Assembly (NCBI GenBank): GCA_000155695.1
Contig: DS990592.1
Coordinates: 3,085,973 to 3,149,972 of the forward strand
DNA: 64,000 nt
From: Verrucomicrobiia bacterium DG1235
GTDB taxonomy: Bacteria; Verrucomicrobiota; Verrucomicrobiia; Opitutales; Opitutaceae
Direction of reading: 5' to 3'
Below the pieces are notes generated by a model. That model made no database searches. It was not told where the DNA came from and saw only the letters and a program-made list of their open reading frames with translations. The position numbers were made by a program, and so were the translations under genes. Positions 44,250 through 53,408 of this stretch are shown here, piece after piece (position 1 is the first letter of the stretch; each line of letters opens with the position of its first letter).

Positions 44250-47200
44250 ATGAGACAAGCCCCAATCCTCCGTCTGCTCGCCATCGCAACGAGCCTCTTC
44301 ACCACTGCCATCGCCATTTCCGCTAAACCGACAGCTAGCTTCTTCGAGCCAAGCCCGGACTGGAAAACAGCCAGCGAAACCAGCGTCCAAACGGGCGAAA
44401 CAAGCTTCGCCGCGTCCGACGACGCCGAAGGCGAAATCATTTACACAAACGGAACCACCGGTGACAACGACGGCTACCTCGCCACCCTCCAAAACTTCTC
44501 CGACCAAATCGTCTCCTTCGACTACATGGTCACCCCGGGCTCCACCGCCGGCGTCTACCTGCAAGGCCGCTACGAGGTCAAACTCTCCGACTCCCACGGC
44601 CAAGCCCTCTCCACATCCTCAGCAGGAGCTCTCGCCTCCGGCTTCAACCGCAATACCGACCAAACCTTCCCCGCCGCCACCCCCCTCGCAAACGCAGCCA
44701 AGCCCGCCGGCGAGTGGAACACCATCGCCATCCGCTTCCGCACCCTGCGCAACGACGACGCCTTCAACAAACTCTCCAATTCCTTATTCCTTGATATAAC
44801 GCTTAATGGCGAAACCATCCAACGCGACGCCCAGATCGAGTACTACACCGAAGGCTCCTTCAAGCAATGGGAGCAAACCGACGGCCCCCTCGTCTTCCGC
44901 GCCAAAAACGGCCCCATCGCCATCCGCAACTTCCAGATCGACCACGCCGACTACGAAGCAGTCGCCGTCAACGAACCGGGCCAGCCGACCAACGCCTCCG
45001 AACTCGTCGACCAAGTCGCCCTCGGCAAGGAAACCTTCACCGCCATGGGCTGCATCGAGTGCCACACCACCAAAAAAGGCGACACCTCCTTTAAGACCGG
45101 ACCCAACCTCTACGGCCTATTCCAACGCCAAGCCCGCAAACGTGAAATCGTCGAACCCGCCACCGGAGTCCACTTCTCCATCGACGCCGACCAATCCTAC
45201 GCCAAGCGCTCCATCCGCGTCCCCGCCGCCGAGCTGGCCATCGCCGAATCCGGCCCCACCGCCGGCCAGCCCTACCTCCCCGTCATGGCCCCCTACAACG
45301 AAGAACTCCTCTCCAACGCCAAGGTCGACGCCATCTACCGTTACCTCGCCACCCTCAACGACGACCCCAACCGCGCCGCCGTCCAAGTCCTCGTCCCCGC
45401 AGACGGCCCCACCGAGTACGACCCCCTCGCCGACACCATGGAAGTCCTCGTCTTCAACCGCACCCGCATCCAGCGCGGCTCCATGCCCGGCGTATCCGGA
45501 CGCTCCATACACGTCGGCCAGCCAAACGGCGTCAACTTCACCTTCGACCCCCGCACCCTTGCCATCGAAAAGCTCTGGCAAGGCGGCTTCCTAAACGGAG
45601 CCGGCGAATGGGAAAACCGCGGCGGCAGCGGCTTCAGCCGCGGATTCGAATCCAAAGAAATCAACCTCGCCAACACCAGCCTGCTCGCCCCGCTCAATGC
45701 AAACGGCCAGCCCATCGACTTCTCCTTCAAAGAAGCCGTCTTCCGCGACTGGCCCACCATCGACGCCTCCCTCAACAACCCCAAGGACCACCTCCAACTC
45801 CTCGCCGAGATCGACGCCCAATTCCTAGGCTACACCCTCGACTCCACCCAGCCCGACGCGGCCCCAATCTTCAACTACCGCATTGGCCAAAACCACATCT
45901 CCACCCAAACCCTCATCGCCGCCGACGGCTCTACCCAAATCATCCTCACCGGCTCCCTCGCCACTTCCCAAACCTTCTCCCTGAACCCAAGCGCCCTCGC
46001 CAAGCCCTCCGTTACCGCCGGCTCCCTCGCCAACAACCGCTGGACCCTACCCGCCACCGAAAAGCTCCACGCTACCCTCTCTTCAAAAATCGGCCTCGCC
46101 TCCCTCGTATGGCGTCCCGAAAAAACGGATACACAATACCTCGTCCAGCCGCTCGTCACCGAGCCCACCGACGCCCACCTTCCCGCCGGCTACACCTCCG
46201 AGCAATACCTCCAGCCCCACGACAACGTCGGCCGCGACCTCCTCTTCGAAGCCACCGCCATAGACGTCGCCCCGGACGGCACCATCGTCGTCGGCACCCG
46301 CACCGCCGGCATCTGGCGCCTCAAAGACGGACAGTGGCGCCTCTTCGCCGAAGGCCTCTTCGACTGCCTCGGCCTCGTCGTCGAAGACCAAAGCGGACTC
46401 ACCATCGTCGCAGGACAAAAGCCCGAGCTCACCCGCATCTCCGATACCGACGGAGACGGCATCGCCGACACCTACACCACCCTCTCCGACCAATTCTCCT
46501 ACCACTCGAACTACCACTCCTACATGCACGGCCCCGTCCGCGACGGAGAAGGAAACTACTACTACACCCTCAACCTCCTCCACGACGACGAAGCCATCTA
46601 CAAAGGCGCCGGCCTCTACATGGGCACCTCCGGCGGCTACTCCGGCTGGACCATCAAAGTCACCCCCGACGGACAATTCATCCCCTGGGCAAGCGGCCTG
46701 CGCTCCCCCGCCTCCCTCGGCATCGACTCCGCCGGACGCCTCTGGTACGCCGACAACCAAGGCGAATACGTCGGCACCTCCAAGCTCTTCATCCTCGAAA
46801 AAGACAAATACTACGGCCACCCCGCCGGACTCGTCGACCTCCCCGGCATGTCCCCCACCTCTCCCGAAATCCAATGGCCCGCCAGCGGAGCCGGCAAAGA
46901 ACGCGCCGTCGCCCTCTTCCCCCACAACTCCGTCGCCAACTCCCCCGGCCACATGACATGGGACGAAACCGGCGGCGCCTTCGGCCCCTTCGAAGGCCAA
47001 CTCTTCATCGGCGACCAAACCCAGTCCAAGCTCCTCCGCGTCGAAACCTACCAAATCAACGGCAAGACCCGCGCCGCCGTCTTCCCCTTCGGCGAAGACC
47101 TCCAATCCGGCATCATGCGCCCCGTCTTCCTCCCCGACGGCAGCCTCCTCCTCGGCCAAACCGGACGCGGCTGGCACGCCCACGGCGGCAAAATCGCCAG

Positions 47201-47594
47201 CCTCCAACGCATCTCCTGGGACAGCCATACCGTCGCCCCCGCCATCCACACCGCCAAACTCGACTCCACCGGCCAATCCATCTCCCTCACCTTCACCCAA
47301 GCCCTCGGACCCAACGTCACCAAAGAACAACTACAAGCCGCCCTTCACCTAAAGTCTTGGTACTATCGCGACGCCCCCGACTACGGATCCCCCGAGCTCG
47401 ACCCCATCAAACACACCATCGAGTCCGTCGTCATCGACGTCCAACGCCAAACCATCGTGCTCAACCTCCAACCCGAGACCTACGCCACCCAAGCCTTCCA
47501 AACCGCCCGCGTCTACCACCTCCAAATCGACACAGACAAACTCTTCCCCCAAGAGACCCCCAAACGCCTAGAAACCTACATCACCGGAGAATAG
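44250..47594 (+). CDS. Secreted cytochrome c/propeller protein (sugar-dehydrogenase-like)
   Basis: 1114 residues with a signal peptide (LLAIATSLFTTAIAISA). Residues 30-230 look like a concanavalin-like domain related to DUF1080. A cytochrome c domain follows with MGCIECHTTKK (Cys268, Cys271, His272) and a candidate distal Met in YLPVMAPYN. Then comes a beta-sandwich region and, from about 670 to 1000, a six-bladed propeller resembling soluble PQQ-dependent sugar dehydrogenases (LFEATAIDVAPDGTIVVGTR, WASGLRSPASLGIDSAGRLWYADNQG). It ends in an Ig-like domain. The combination suggests periplasmic polymer or sugar oxidation with built-in electron transfer; this is inference. Confidence 0.9.
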   Translation: MRQAPILRLLAIATSLFTTAIAISAKPTASFFEPSPDWKTASETSVQTGETSFAASDDAEGEIIYTNGTTGDNDGYLATLQNFSDQIVSFDYMVTPGSTAGVYLQGRYEVKLSDSHGQALSTSSAGALASGFNRNTDQTFPAATPLANAAKPAGEWNTIAIRFRTLRNDDAFNKLSNSLFLDITLNGETIQRDAQIEYYTEGSFKQWEQTDGPLVFRAKNGPIAIRNFQIDHADYEAVAVNEPGQPTNASELVDQVALGKETFTAMGCIECHTTKKGDTSFKTGPNLYGLFQRQARKREIVEPATGVHFSIDADQSYAKRSIRVPAAELAIAESGPTAGQPYLPVMAPYNEELLSNAKVDAIYRYLATLNDDPNRAAVQVLVPADGPTEYDPLADTMEVLVFNRTRIQRGSMPGVSGRSIHVGQPNGVNFTFDPRTLAIEKLWQGGFLNGAGEWENRGGSGFSRGFESKEINLANTSLLAPLNANGQPIDFSFKEAVFRDWPTIDASLNNPKDHLQLLAEIDAQFLGYTLDSTQPDAAPIFNYRIGQNHISTQTLIAADGSTQIILTGSLATSQTFSLNPSALAKPSVTAGSLANNRWTLPATEKLHATLSSKIGLASLVWRPEKTDTQYLVQPLVTEPTDAHLPAGYTSEQYLQPHDNVGRDLLFEATAIDVAPDGTIVVGTRTAGIWRLKDGQWRLFAEGLFDCLGLVVEDQSGLTIVAGQKPELTRISDTDGDGIADTYTTLSDQFSYHSNYHSYMHGPVRDGEGNYYYTLNLLHDDEAIYKGAGLYMGTSGGYSGWTIKVTPDGQFIPWASGLRSPASLGIDSAGRLWYADNQGEYVGTSKLFILEKDKYYGHPAGLVDLPGMSPTSPEIQWPASGAGKERAVALFPHNSVANSPGHMTWDETGGAFGPFEGQLFIGDQTQSKLLRVETYQINGKTRAAVFPFGEDLQSGIMRPVFLPDGSLLLGQTGRGWHAHGGKIASLQRISWDSHTVAPAIHTAKLDSTGQSISLTFTQALGPNVTKEQLQAALHLKSWYYRDAPDYGSPELDPIKHTIESVVIDVQRQTIVLNLQPETYATQAFQTARVYHLQIDTDKLFPQETPKRLETYITGE

Positions 47595-47609
47595 CAAAAA
47601 GCCCGATCC

Positions 47610-48212
47610 CTACTTCTCCAGCTCGACGTTCCAGTAAGCCACATCGAGAAAGTGCTTCCACGCCTCCTGCTTCTTGCCGCGAGCCACTAGGCTGATAACC
47701 GGACGCCAGCGAGGAATTGAAGGCTTGCGGATCAAACGCATCTTCGCCTCATGCGGCAATCGATTCGCCTTGTGCGAATTACACTTGATGCAGGAGCAGA
47801 CAATATTCTCCCAAGTTGTCTTACCGCCATAGTGACGCGGAATCACGTGGTCTAGATTCAGATCCTCCGACCGCATCTTCTTCGCGCAATACTGACACGT
47901 GTACTTGTCCCGGTCGAAAACGTTTTGACGCGTAAGCTTGAGCTCCTTGCGCGGCACACGATCAAAAACAGAAAGCAAAATCACCCTGGGAACACGGATC
48001 GGATACCGCACCGTGTGGACGACATCCATCTCGCTGACTGGAGGATTGTGACGGGAAAAATCCACCCAATCCATCATGTTGAAGACCTCGAAACTTTCGT
48101 CTTCAGCATGGACGATTTGAGCGTGGCCGCTCGCGATGAGAGAAAAGGCCCGCTTGGCGGCAATCACGTTTACCGCCTGCCATAACCGATTCAAAACTAA
48201 GACCGGTTCCAT
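47610..48212 (-). CDS. HNH endonuclease
   Basis: 200 residues. The N-terminal MEPVLVLNRLWQAVNVI and FSLIASGHAQIV are typical of a bacterial HNH family. The nuclease motif has a zinc CxxC (YTCQYCAKK), LNLDHVIPRHYGGKTTWEN (DH and the catalytic core) and a second CxxC (CSCIKCNSHKANR). ATG at 48212 has GGAAG seven or eight bases upstream; 48227 is an alternative start. Biological target unknown. Confidence 0.9.
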   Translation of the reverse strand: MEPVLVLNRLWQAVNVIAAKRAFSLIASGHAQIVHAEDESFEVFNMMDWVDFSRHNPPVSEMDVVHTVRYPIRVPRVILLSVFDRVPRKELKLTRQNVFDRDKYTCQYCAKKMRSEDLNLDHVIPRHYGGKTTWENIVCSCIKCNSHKANRLPHEAKMRLIRKPSIPRWRPVISLVARGKKQEAWKHFLDVAYWNVELEK

Positions 48213-48390
48213 TAGCGCAGCTTCCATGGGGAACAACGTTCTACCCCAGACGCCAAAACTGTCAAGGCGCGAAGAACACGCCCCGGCCGTATTTCACACG
48301 AGCGTCACACTGCAAAGCAGTATCCAAGAACTGGATAGAAAACGCAGACGCGAATCCAACAACCCGCGGCCGCCTAGACAAAAAGCCGTT

Positions 48391-48690
48391 TTACTCTCCG
48401 TCGAACACGCGAACCTGCCCGAAGAACTGCTTCTGGTTCGCGATAAACGCGTGGTGAGTCGGATGATCCTGGTAAGTGTCGTGATCCGCCACGTTCTCAA
48501 CAATGACCGTGAGCATATAGTCCCAGTCCGTCTGCACAACCGGACGCTTCGCCGTGTCCGCCACCTTCCCGATGTAGCACGCCTTCGCTACCTCAATCGT
48601 AGCGAGAGAACCAAGGTCCTTCTCAAACGCGGCGACCTGCTCGTCGCTCATTCCCGGAGTAAGATTAAAAAGTACTGTATGAACTAGCAT
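48391..48690 (-). CDS. Dabb-domain (stress-responsive alpha-beta barrel) protein
   Basis: 99 residues. Dabb dimeric barrel: LVHTVLFNLTPGMSDEQVAAFEKDLGSL, then YMLTVIVENVADHDTYQDHPTHHAFI, which is the classic family end. Small-molecule binding or lyase activity varies in the family; function here unknown. Confidence 0.93.
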   Translation of the reverse strand: MLVHTVLFNLTPGMSDEQVAAFEKDLGSLATIEVAKACYIGKVADTAKRPVVQTDWDYMLTVIVENVADHDTYQDHPTHHAFIANQKQFFGQVRVFDGE

Positions 48691-48713
48691 GATAAAAAAC
48701 GTAGGTTTCGAAG

Positions 48714-49298
48714 CTATTGTTCACCAATCCCAGTGAATCGGTCAAGCGCCGCATCCACCCGCGCCTTCCTATTCGCATAAAAAACAAACGCTCCCGAATC
48801 TTGATGCGCCTCGATCACCCCCAGAATCGCCCGTATCGAATTGGCCGAATCCCAAAGCTCAGGCTTCGCGTTTTCACCCTTCATACGCTCTTCCAGCCAA
48901 GCCAAATTCGTCCGCAACTGCCGTTCGTCCGCTTCATCCGTCGAGCCAAACTCACTCAGGAAAGTGAGCTTCAAATTGATCGCGATAAGGTCCGCGCCCA
49001 GCACCCCAGCCTCATTCCAAAAAGCATTCTGACGCGCCGCGTCCCTTGGGTCATCCGCCTTCGAAATTCCAGCCCACAAATCAGGATACTTCGTCGCCGC
49101 CAACTCCAGAGCCGGAAAGACAGATTCCAGGTACGCGAGCTCGTCCTCAACTAATGGATACGCCAGCACATCGTACTTCGTCCCGCCCTTTTCCGAGCTC
49201 AGCCAGACGCTTCCAGCCACTCGATAATCCGGAGCCGGCGAACAGGCGGACAAACAAAAAGCCAAAAGAGCAATACACTGCAGCGAGAAACGTATCAT
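48714..49298 (-). CDS. Predicted lipoprotein, unknown function
   Basis: 194 residues. Signal ends in a lipobox (LSAC-S) and the mature region has acidic helices (LAYLESVFPALELAATKYPDLW, LKLTFLSEFGSTDEADERQLR). No family recognised. ATG at 49298; upstream extension lacks a signal at the N-terminus. Confidence 0.65.
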   Translation of the reverse strand: MIRFSLQCIALLAFCLSACSPAPDYRVAGSVWLSSEKGGTKYDVLAYPLVEDELAYLESVFPALELAATKYPDLWAGISKADDPRDAARQNAFWNEAGVLGADLIAINLKLTFLSEFGSTDEADERQLRTNLAWLEERMKGENAKPELWDSANSIRAILGVIEAHQDSGAFVFYANRKARVDAALDRFTGIGEQ

Positions 49299-49350
49299 GA
49301 AACTGAAAACACTCTGCCTTGATCCAGCCCCCAAAGCTACCTCTTTCCAC

Positions 49351-49382
49351 AAAAAAACCGCAGCCAAACAGACTGCGGTTTT
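49351..49382 (-). terminator. Rho-independent terminator after purM
   Basis: AAAACCGCAG pairs with CTGCGGTTTT (10 bp) around a nine-base loop; on the minus strand more T follow. It is 25 bases after the purM stop, ending the purF-purM unit. Confidence 0.85.
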
Positions 49383-49406
49383 CAAAGTTCAAATAATCCG
49401 GCGAAC

Positions 49407-50489
49407 CTAAGCCTTCAGCGCCACCTTGCCGGATCCCTTGACCGCCTGACCAATCTTAACCGCCTTGCAGCCGTTGGAGTGACAGAAGGCGAGCACCTCA
49501 TCGGCTTGCTTGCCATCAACCACCAGCGTCATGCCGATCCCCATGTTGAAGACTTCGTACATCTCGTCGAAATCGATGCCGCCCTTTTCGCCAATAAGCT
49601 TGAAGATCGGAAGCGGCTCCCAAGTAGAAGTCTCGATTTCCACGTCCACCTTCTCAGGCAAGATGCGTGGAATGTTCCCGGTAAAACCACCGCCGGTGAT
49701 GTGAGCAATCCCGAATACCGCATTGCCCTTACGAACCTTAGAAGACGTGCCGACATTGAACTTGGCCAACAAAGGCTGGAGTAGCGGAGCGTAATTCGTG
49801 TGCGGCACCATCAGGGCCTTCTCGATGCTCTGACGCGTGCCCGGAACCTTGTCCTTAAGCGTCAGCTTCGCCTTGTCGAAAATCACCTTGCGAGCAAGCG
49901 TATAGCCATTGGTGTGCAAGCCGCTAGACGGCAGACCGATCACCACGTCGCCCGGACGAATCGTAGAGCCGGAGAGCATCTTCTTCTTCTCCGCGATGCC
50001 TACGATCACTCCCGCAATATCGTATTCACCCTTAGAATACATATCAGGAAGCTGAGCAGTCTCCCCGCCAATCAATGCGCAGTTCGCGCCCGCGCAAGCT
50101 TCGGAAATGCCGGCAAGGATCTGCTTGAAAACCTTCGGCTCGAGCTTGCCGAGACCGAGATAATCGAGGAAGAAAAGCGGCTCCGCCCCAATCACTGAAA
50201 TGTCGTCAATACAATGATTCACGATGTCCATGCCCACACTCTTGTGCTTGCCGGACTCGAAAGCGATTTTGAGCTTCGTACCCACTCCGTCAATACTGCT
50301 GACCAGCACTGGCTCCTTATACTTGGACTTGGACAGGTCGAACAAGCCGCCGAAACCGCCTACCGCTCCGAGCACCTCGGGACGGGACGCGCTCTTGAGC
50401 GACTCCTTGAGACCGCCCTTCATGCGATCAGCCAAATCGATGTTCACGCCGACTTCAGCGTATGCTTTGGTTTTCTTCTTAGCAGCCAT
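49407..50489 (-). CDS. purM: Phosphoribosylformylglycinamidine cyclo-ligase (AIR synthase)
   Basis: 360 residues. Closes the imidazole ring in purine synthesis with ATP. Motifs: AEVGVNIDLADRMKGGLK, VSSIDGVGTKLKIAFESG, CALIGGETAQLPDMY, and the C-terminal GIAHITGGGFTGNIPRILP. It lies 44 bases after purF on the same strand and ends in a terminator. Confidence 0.96.
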   Translation of the reverse strand: MAAKKKTKAYAEVGVNIDLADRMKGGLKESLKSASRPEVLGAVGGFGGLFDLSKSKYKEPVLVSSIDGVGTKLKIAFESGKHKSVGMDIVNHCIDDISVIGAEPLFFLDYLGLGKLEPKVFKQILAGISEACAGANCALIGGETAQLPDMYSKGEYDIAGVIVGIAEKKKMLSGSTIRPGDVVIGLPSSGLHTNGYTLARKVIFDKAKLTLKDKVPGTRQSIEKALMVPHTNYAPLLQPLLAKFNVGTSSKVRKGNAVFGIAHITGGGFTGNIPRILPEKVDVEIETSTWEPLPIFKLIGEKGGIDFDEMYEVFNMGIGMTLVVDGKQADEVLAFCHSNGCKAVKIGQAVKGSGKVALKA

Positions 50490-50533
50490 CTTAATAGAGA
50501 AAATTTGTTAAACAATGTGAGACCCTAAAACCC

Positions 50534-52450
50534 TTAGTAAGAGCGGCCCTTCGCTTTTTCGTAATAATTGATAAAGGCGCGATTCACCACCTGAAAACCT
50601 CCAGGCGTCGGATAATCGCCCGTGAAATACCAGTCGCCCTTGTGATGCGGCAGAGCCTCGCGGAGATTATCAACCGTCTGATAAATCACTTCCAATTCAC
50701 CCTTCCAATCCACATCGTACGGATAGACGAGCTGAGCAATCTTCGCTGAAATCTCCTCATCGGTGAAGGGCTTGTAGATCTCCTGCACGTAGTTCACGTT
50801 CGCAGGAGCATCGCCCTTTTCCGCGTCCAAGCATTTTCGATACACATCGCTGATCACATCCTTCTTGCCCTTTTCCTTCAGCAGAGCAATCGCCGCCTCG
50901 AAAGCGATGAACTTCCCGAGCTCGGACATATCGATACCATAACAATCCGGATAACGAATCTGCGGAGCAGTCGAAGCGATGATGATCTTCTTCGGATCCA
51001 GACTGCTGAGAATCTTCAGCACGGACTTGCGAAGCGTCGTGCCGCGAACAATCGAATCGTCCACGCAAACAAGGTTGTCGTTCGGAGTCACGATCCCGTA
51101 AGTCACGTCATAGACGTGGGACGCCATCTCGTTTCGTGAATCCTCAGTCGATATGAACGTACGCAACTTCTGGTCCTTATGCGCTATCTTTTCGCCGCGT
51201 GGCCAGTTTTTCATTACGAGCTGGTCGAGCTTTGCAGCATCGAGCTCGCCCTTGGAAACCGCCTCGAGAATCTCAGCCTTCACCTCGCGCCTACGGATCA
51301 TGCGAAGCTCTTCCAACACGCCAAAATAGGCCACCTCAGAAGTGTTCGGAACGAAACTGATAACCGTGTTCTCAAGATCACGGTCGATCCCCTTCATGAT
51401 CTGCTCGCACAGTCCGCCACCGAGAGCCTTGCGCTCGCGATAGATATCCGCGTCGTTACCGCGAGAAAAATAGATGCGCTCAAACGAGCACTGCATCGGC
51501 TCAGGAGCGGGCTCTCGAAAGATATCTTTCGTCACCTCTCCGGCCTTATTCACCACGATGATATGCCCGGGCGGCACCTCGTGAATGTCCTCAAGCGACT
51601 TGTCGAAAATCGTCATCAAGGGAGCGCGCTCAGAAGCGGCGGCGAAAACCTCGTCGTCTTCGAAATAGTGAACCGGACGAATACCCAAAGGATCCCGCAG
51701 GATGAAGCTATCCCCGTTGCCGATACCGCCAATTAGAGCGTACCCGCCATCCCAAGACTCAGCCGACTTGCGGAAAATCTTCGGAATATCGATACCAGTC
51801 AGGATCTTCTGAGAGATTTCCTCGTTCGTATGTCCCTCATCCCGCAGATAGCGGTAGAGATTGTCGTGAGCCTCATCGAGATGGAAGCCGACCTTCTCAA
51901 GCAATGCCTGCGTATCGGTCGCGAAAATCGGATGCTGACCGATGGCGATCAAGCTCTCGTTGAGCTCCGCCGTATTGGTCATGTTGAAATTGCCCGCCAA
52001 GATCAGATTCTTCGTCGGCCAACTGCTGCGACGGAAGAACGGATGACACACGCTAAGCGAATAACCGCCAGAAGTCCCGTAGCGAAGATGCCCCATGTAA
52101 AGCTCGGCCGCGAAATCGAACTTGCTCTTAATGGAGGGAACGTAGTCGGGCAATATCTCGCCGTTACGGATTAGCTTCTGATACTGCTTGAGCGTGTCCT
52201 TAAAAATGCGGTCCAGCGCATTCGACTTCACGCTGCGTTCGCGAAACATGTAAGGCTCGCCCGCCGGCATATCAAACTTCACTGCCGCTACACCCGCGCC
52301 ATCCTGGCCACGGTTACGCTGCTTCTCCATCAGGAGGAACAACTTGTAGAAGCCGTAAAGCGGCGTGCCATATTTTTCCTGATAGTACTCAAGCGGCTTC
52401 TTAAGTCGCACTTGAGCGATACCGCACTCGTGTTTAATCGGGTCGCTCAT
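50534..52450 (-). CDS. purF: Amidophosphoribosyltransferase, long Bacteroidetes-type
   Basis: 638 residues, longer than the 505 of E. coli PurF. First committed step of purine synthesis. The glutaminase domain has its Cys at position 9 in KHECGIA, implying N-terminal processing; RNRGQDGAG follows. The PRPP motif is LVCVDDSIVRGTTL. The extra C-terminal part (LDAEKGDAPANVNYVQEIYKPF onward) is seen in Bacteroidetes-like PurF. A 7-bp hairpin lies in its leader. Confidence 0.95.
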   Translation of the reverse strand: MSDPIKHECGIAQVRLKKPLEYYQEKYGTPLYGFYKLFLLMEKQRNRGQDGAGVAAVKFDMPAGEPYMFRERSVKSNALDRIFKDTLKQYQKLIRNGEILPDYVPSIKSKFDFAAELYMGHLRYGTSGGYSLSVCHPFFRRSSWPTKNLILAGNFNMTNTAELNESLIAIGQHPIFATDTQALLEKVGFHLDEAHDNLYRYLRDEGHTNEEISQKILTGIDIPKIFRKSAESWDGGYALIGGIGNGDSFILRDPLGIRPVHYFEDDEVFAAASERAPLMTIFDKSLEDIHEVPPGHIIVVNKAGEVTKDIFREPAPEPMQCSFERIYFSRGNDADIYRERKALGGGLCEQIMKGIDRDLENTVISFVPNTSEVAYFGVLEELRMIRRREVKAEILEAVSKGELDAAKLDQLVMKNWPRGEKIAHKDQKLRTFISTEDSRNEMASHVYDVTYGIVTPNDNLVCVDDSIVRGTTLRKSVLKILSSLDPKKIIIASTAPQIRYPDCYGIDMSELGKFIAFEAAIALLKEKGKKDVISDVYRKCLDAEKGDAPANVNYVQEIYKPFTDEEISAKIAQLVYPYDVDWKGELEVIYQTVDNLREALPHHKGDWYFTGDYPTPGGFQVVNRAFINYYEKAKGRSY

Positions 52451-52472
52451 CGATTAGGCTGGAGGTTTTGTG

Positions 52473-52491
52473 AAGTCCTAGGAAAGGACTT
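52473..52491 (-). promoter_or_regulatory. Hairpin in the purF leader
   Basis: AAGTCCT and AGGACTT pair (7 bp) around a five-base loop, 23 bases before the purF start. It is not a purine riboswitch by pattern. Its role is unknown. Confidence 0.5.
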
Positions 52492-52756
52492 AGAGGAATC
52501 CGGAATGATCTTCTTCGGCATTGCAAAGATGACGTCAGTCAAGGGAGCTTTGAGAGTGATGTTTGTCGACGGGTTTTTTCTCCCTTTTCAGGGCGATTCT
52601 TCATTCAAAAACCACCACCTACGGCGATATTCGAGACCCTTGCAACAAATCATTGCTTCTTTTCTCCATAGATTGTCGATTCAGCGAATACCCTATCCCG
52701 AAACCTCGCCGTAACGCCGAATTCACGCCCTCGAAACCTAAGCGCTAACCGCCTCT
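52492..52756. other. purF upstream region
   Basis: The divergent gap between purF and the 52757 gene. Apart from the leader hairpin I see no recognisable riboswitch, repeat or ORF; it must hold the purF promoter. Confidence 0.5.
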
Positions 52757-53302
52757 ATGGAACCGCAATTACCGTCAGCCCAAATTCCCGGACTCCCCTC
52801 TCCAGAACCGGGCATGGACTGGCGCTCCCTCAACCGCTTCCGCAAAGACGAGCGCGGCGAGGAGTTCTACCTGACCTGCCTCCAATACGGACAACACCTC
52901 TGGCAACAAGGCCTCCCCGCCCGAGCCATTCTCTGCCTCGACCGAGCCTGGGGCGCCGACCTCCACGGCCACGAGCCCATTCTCGCCGACTGGCCCCTCC
53001 CCTACGCTCCACTCGTCCACCTCCTTCAGCACGCCCCCGCCAACGCCTTCCTCGGCAACCCCCGCGTCCACTTCCAACACTACGCCGACCGCCTCGGCGC
53101 CCCCCGACGCCAGCAACGCAAATGGCGCTCCTGGGCCTGCTGGGCACTCACCCGCGCCACTCTACCAAATCTCCCCGGCGATCCGCGACACGACGTCGAA
53201 GAGCCGACCCTCGACCAAATCACCTCCGCCCTTGCCCTCCACGGCCACCCCGACGAAGTCACCCTCTGGCAATCCGCCTTCCCCGAAAGTACCACCCCGT
53301 AG
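52757..53302 (+). CDS. Hypothetical protein, Verrucomicrobia-type
   Basis: 181 residues, soluble, Trp- and Arg-rich. Stretches such as MDWRSLNRFRKDERGEEFYLTCLQYGQHLW and AILCLDRAWGADL suggest a helical fold. I do not recognise a family. No membrane segment or signal. Confidence 0.65.
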   Translation: MEPQLPSAQIPGLPSPEPGMDWRSLNRFRKDERGEEFYLTCLQYGQHLWQQGLPARAILCLDRAWGADLHGHEPILADWPLPYAPLVHLLQHAPANAFLGNPRVHFQHYADRLGAPRRQQRKWRSWACWALTRATLPNLPGDPRHDVEEPTLDQITSALALHGHPDEVTLWQSAFPESTTP

Positions 53303-53408
53303 CTCCCCCACAAAAAAACACCACCAACCAAAACCTCCCGTCGCATAGCGACACCTAATTTGCCACAGGCAAACCTGACCCACCCCATTCCCTAGCACCC
53401 AGAAAAAA

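Noticed and set aside
45608-47695. Very long Arg/Pro-rich open frame within the cytochrome-propeller gene
   Set aside because: Low-complexity shadow of a GC-rich gene; the other frame has a signal peptide, heme motif and propeller.
52451-52756. Purine riboswitch upstream of purF
   Set aside because: No three-way junction or conserved loop pattern of the purine class is visible.
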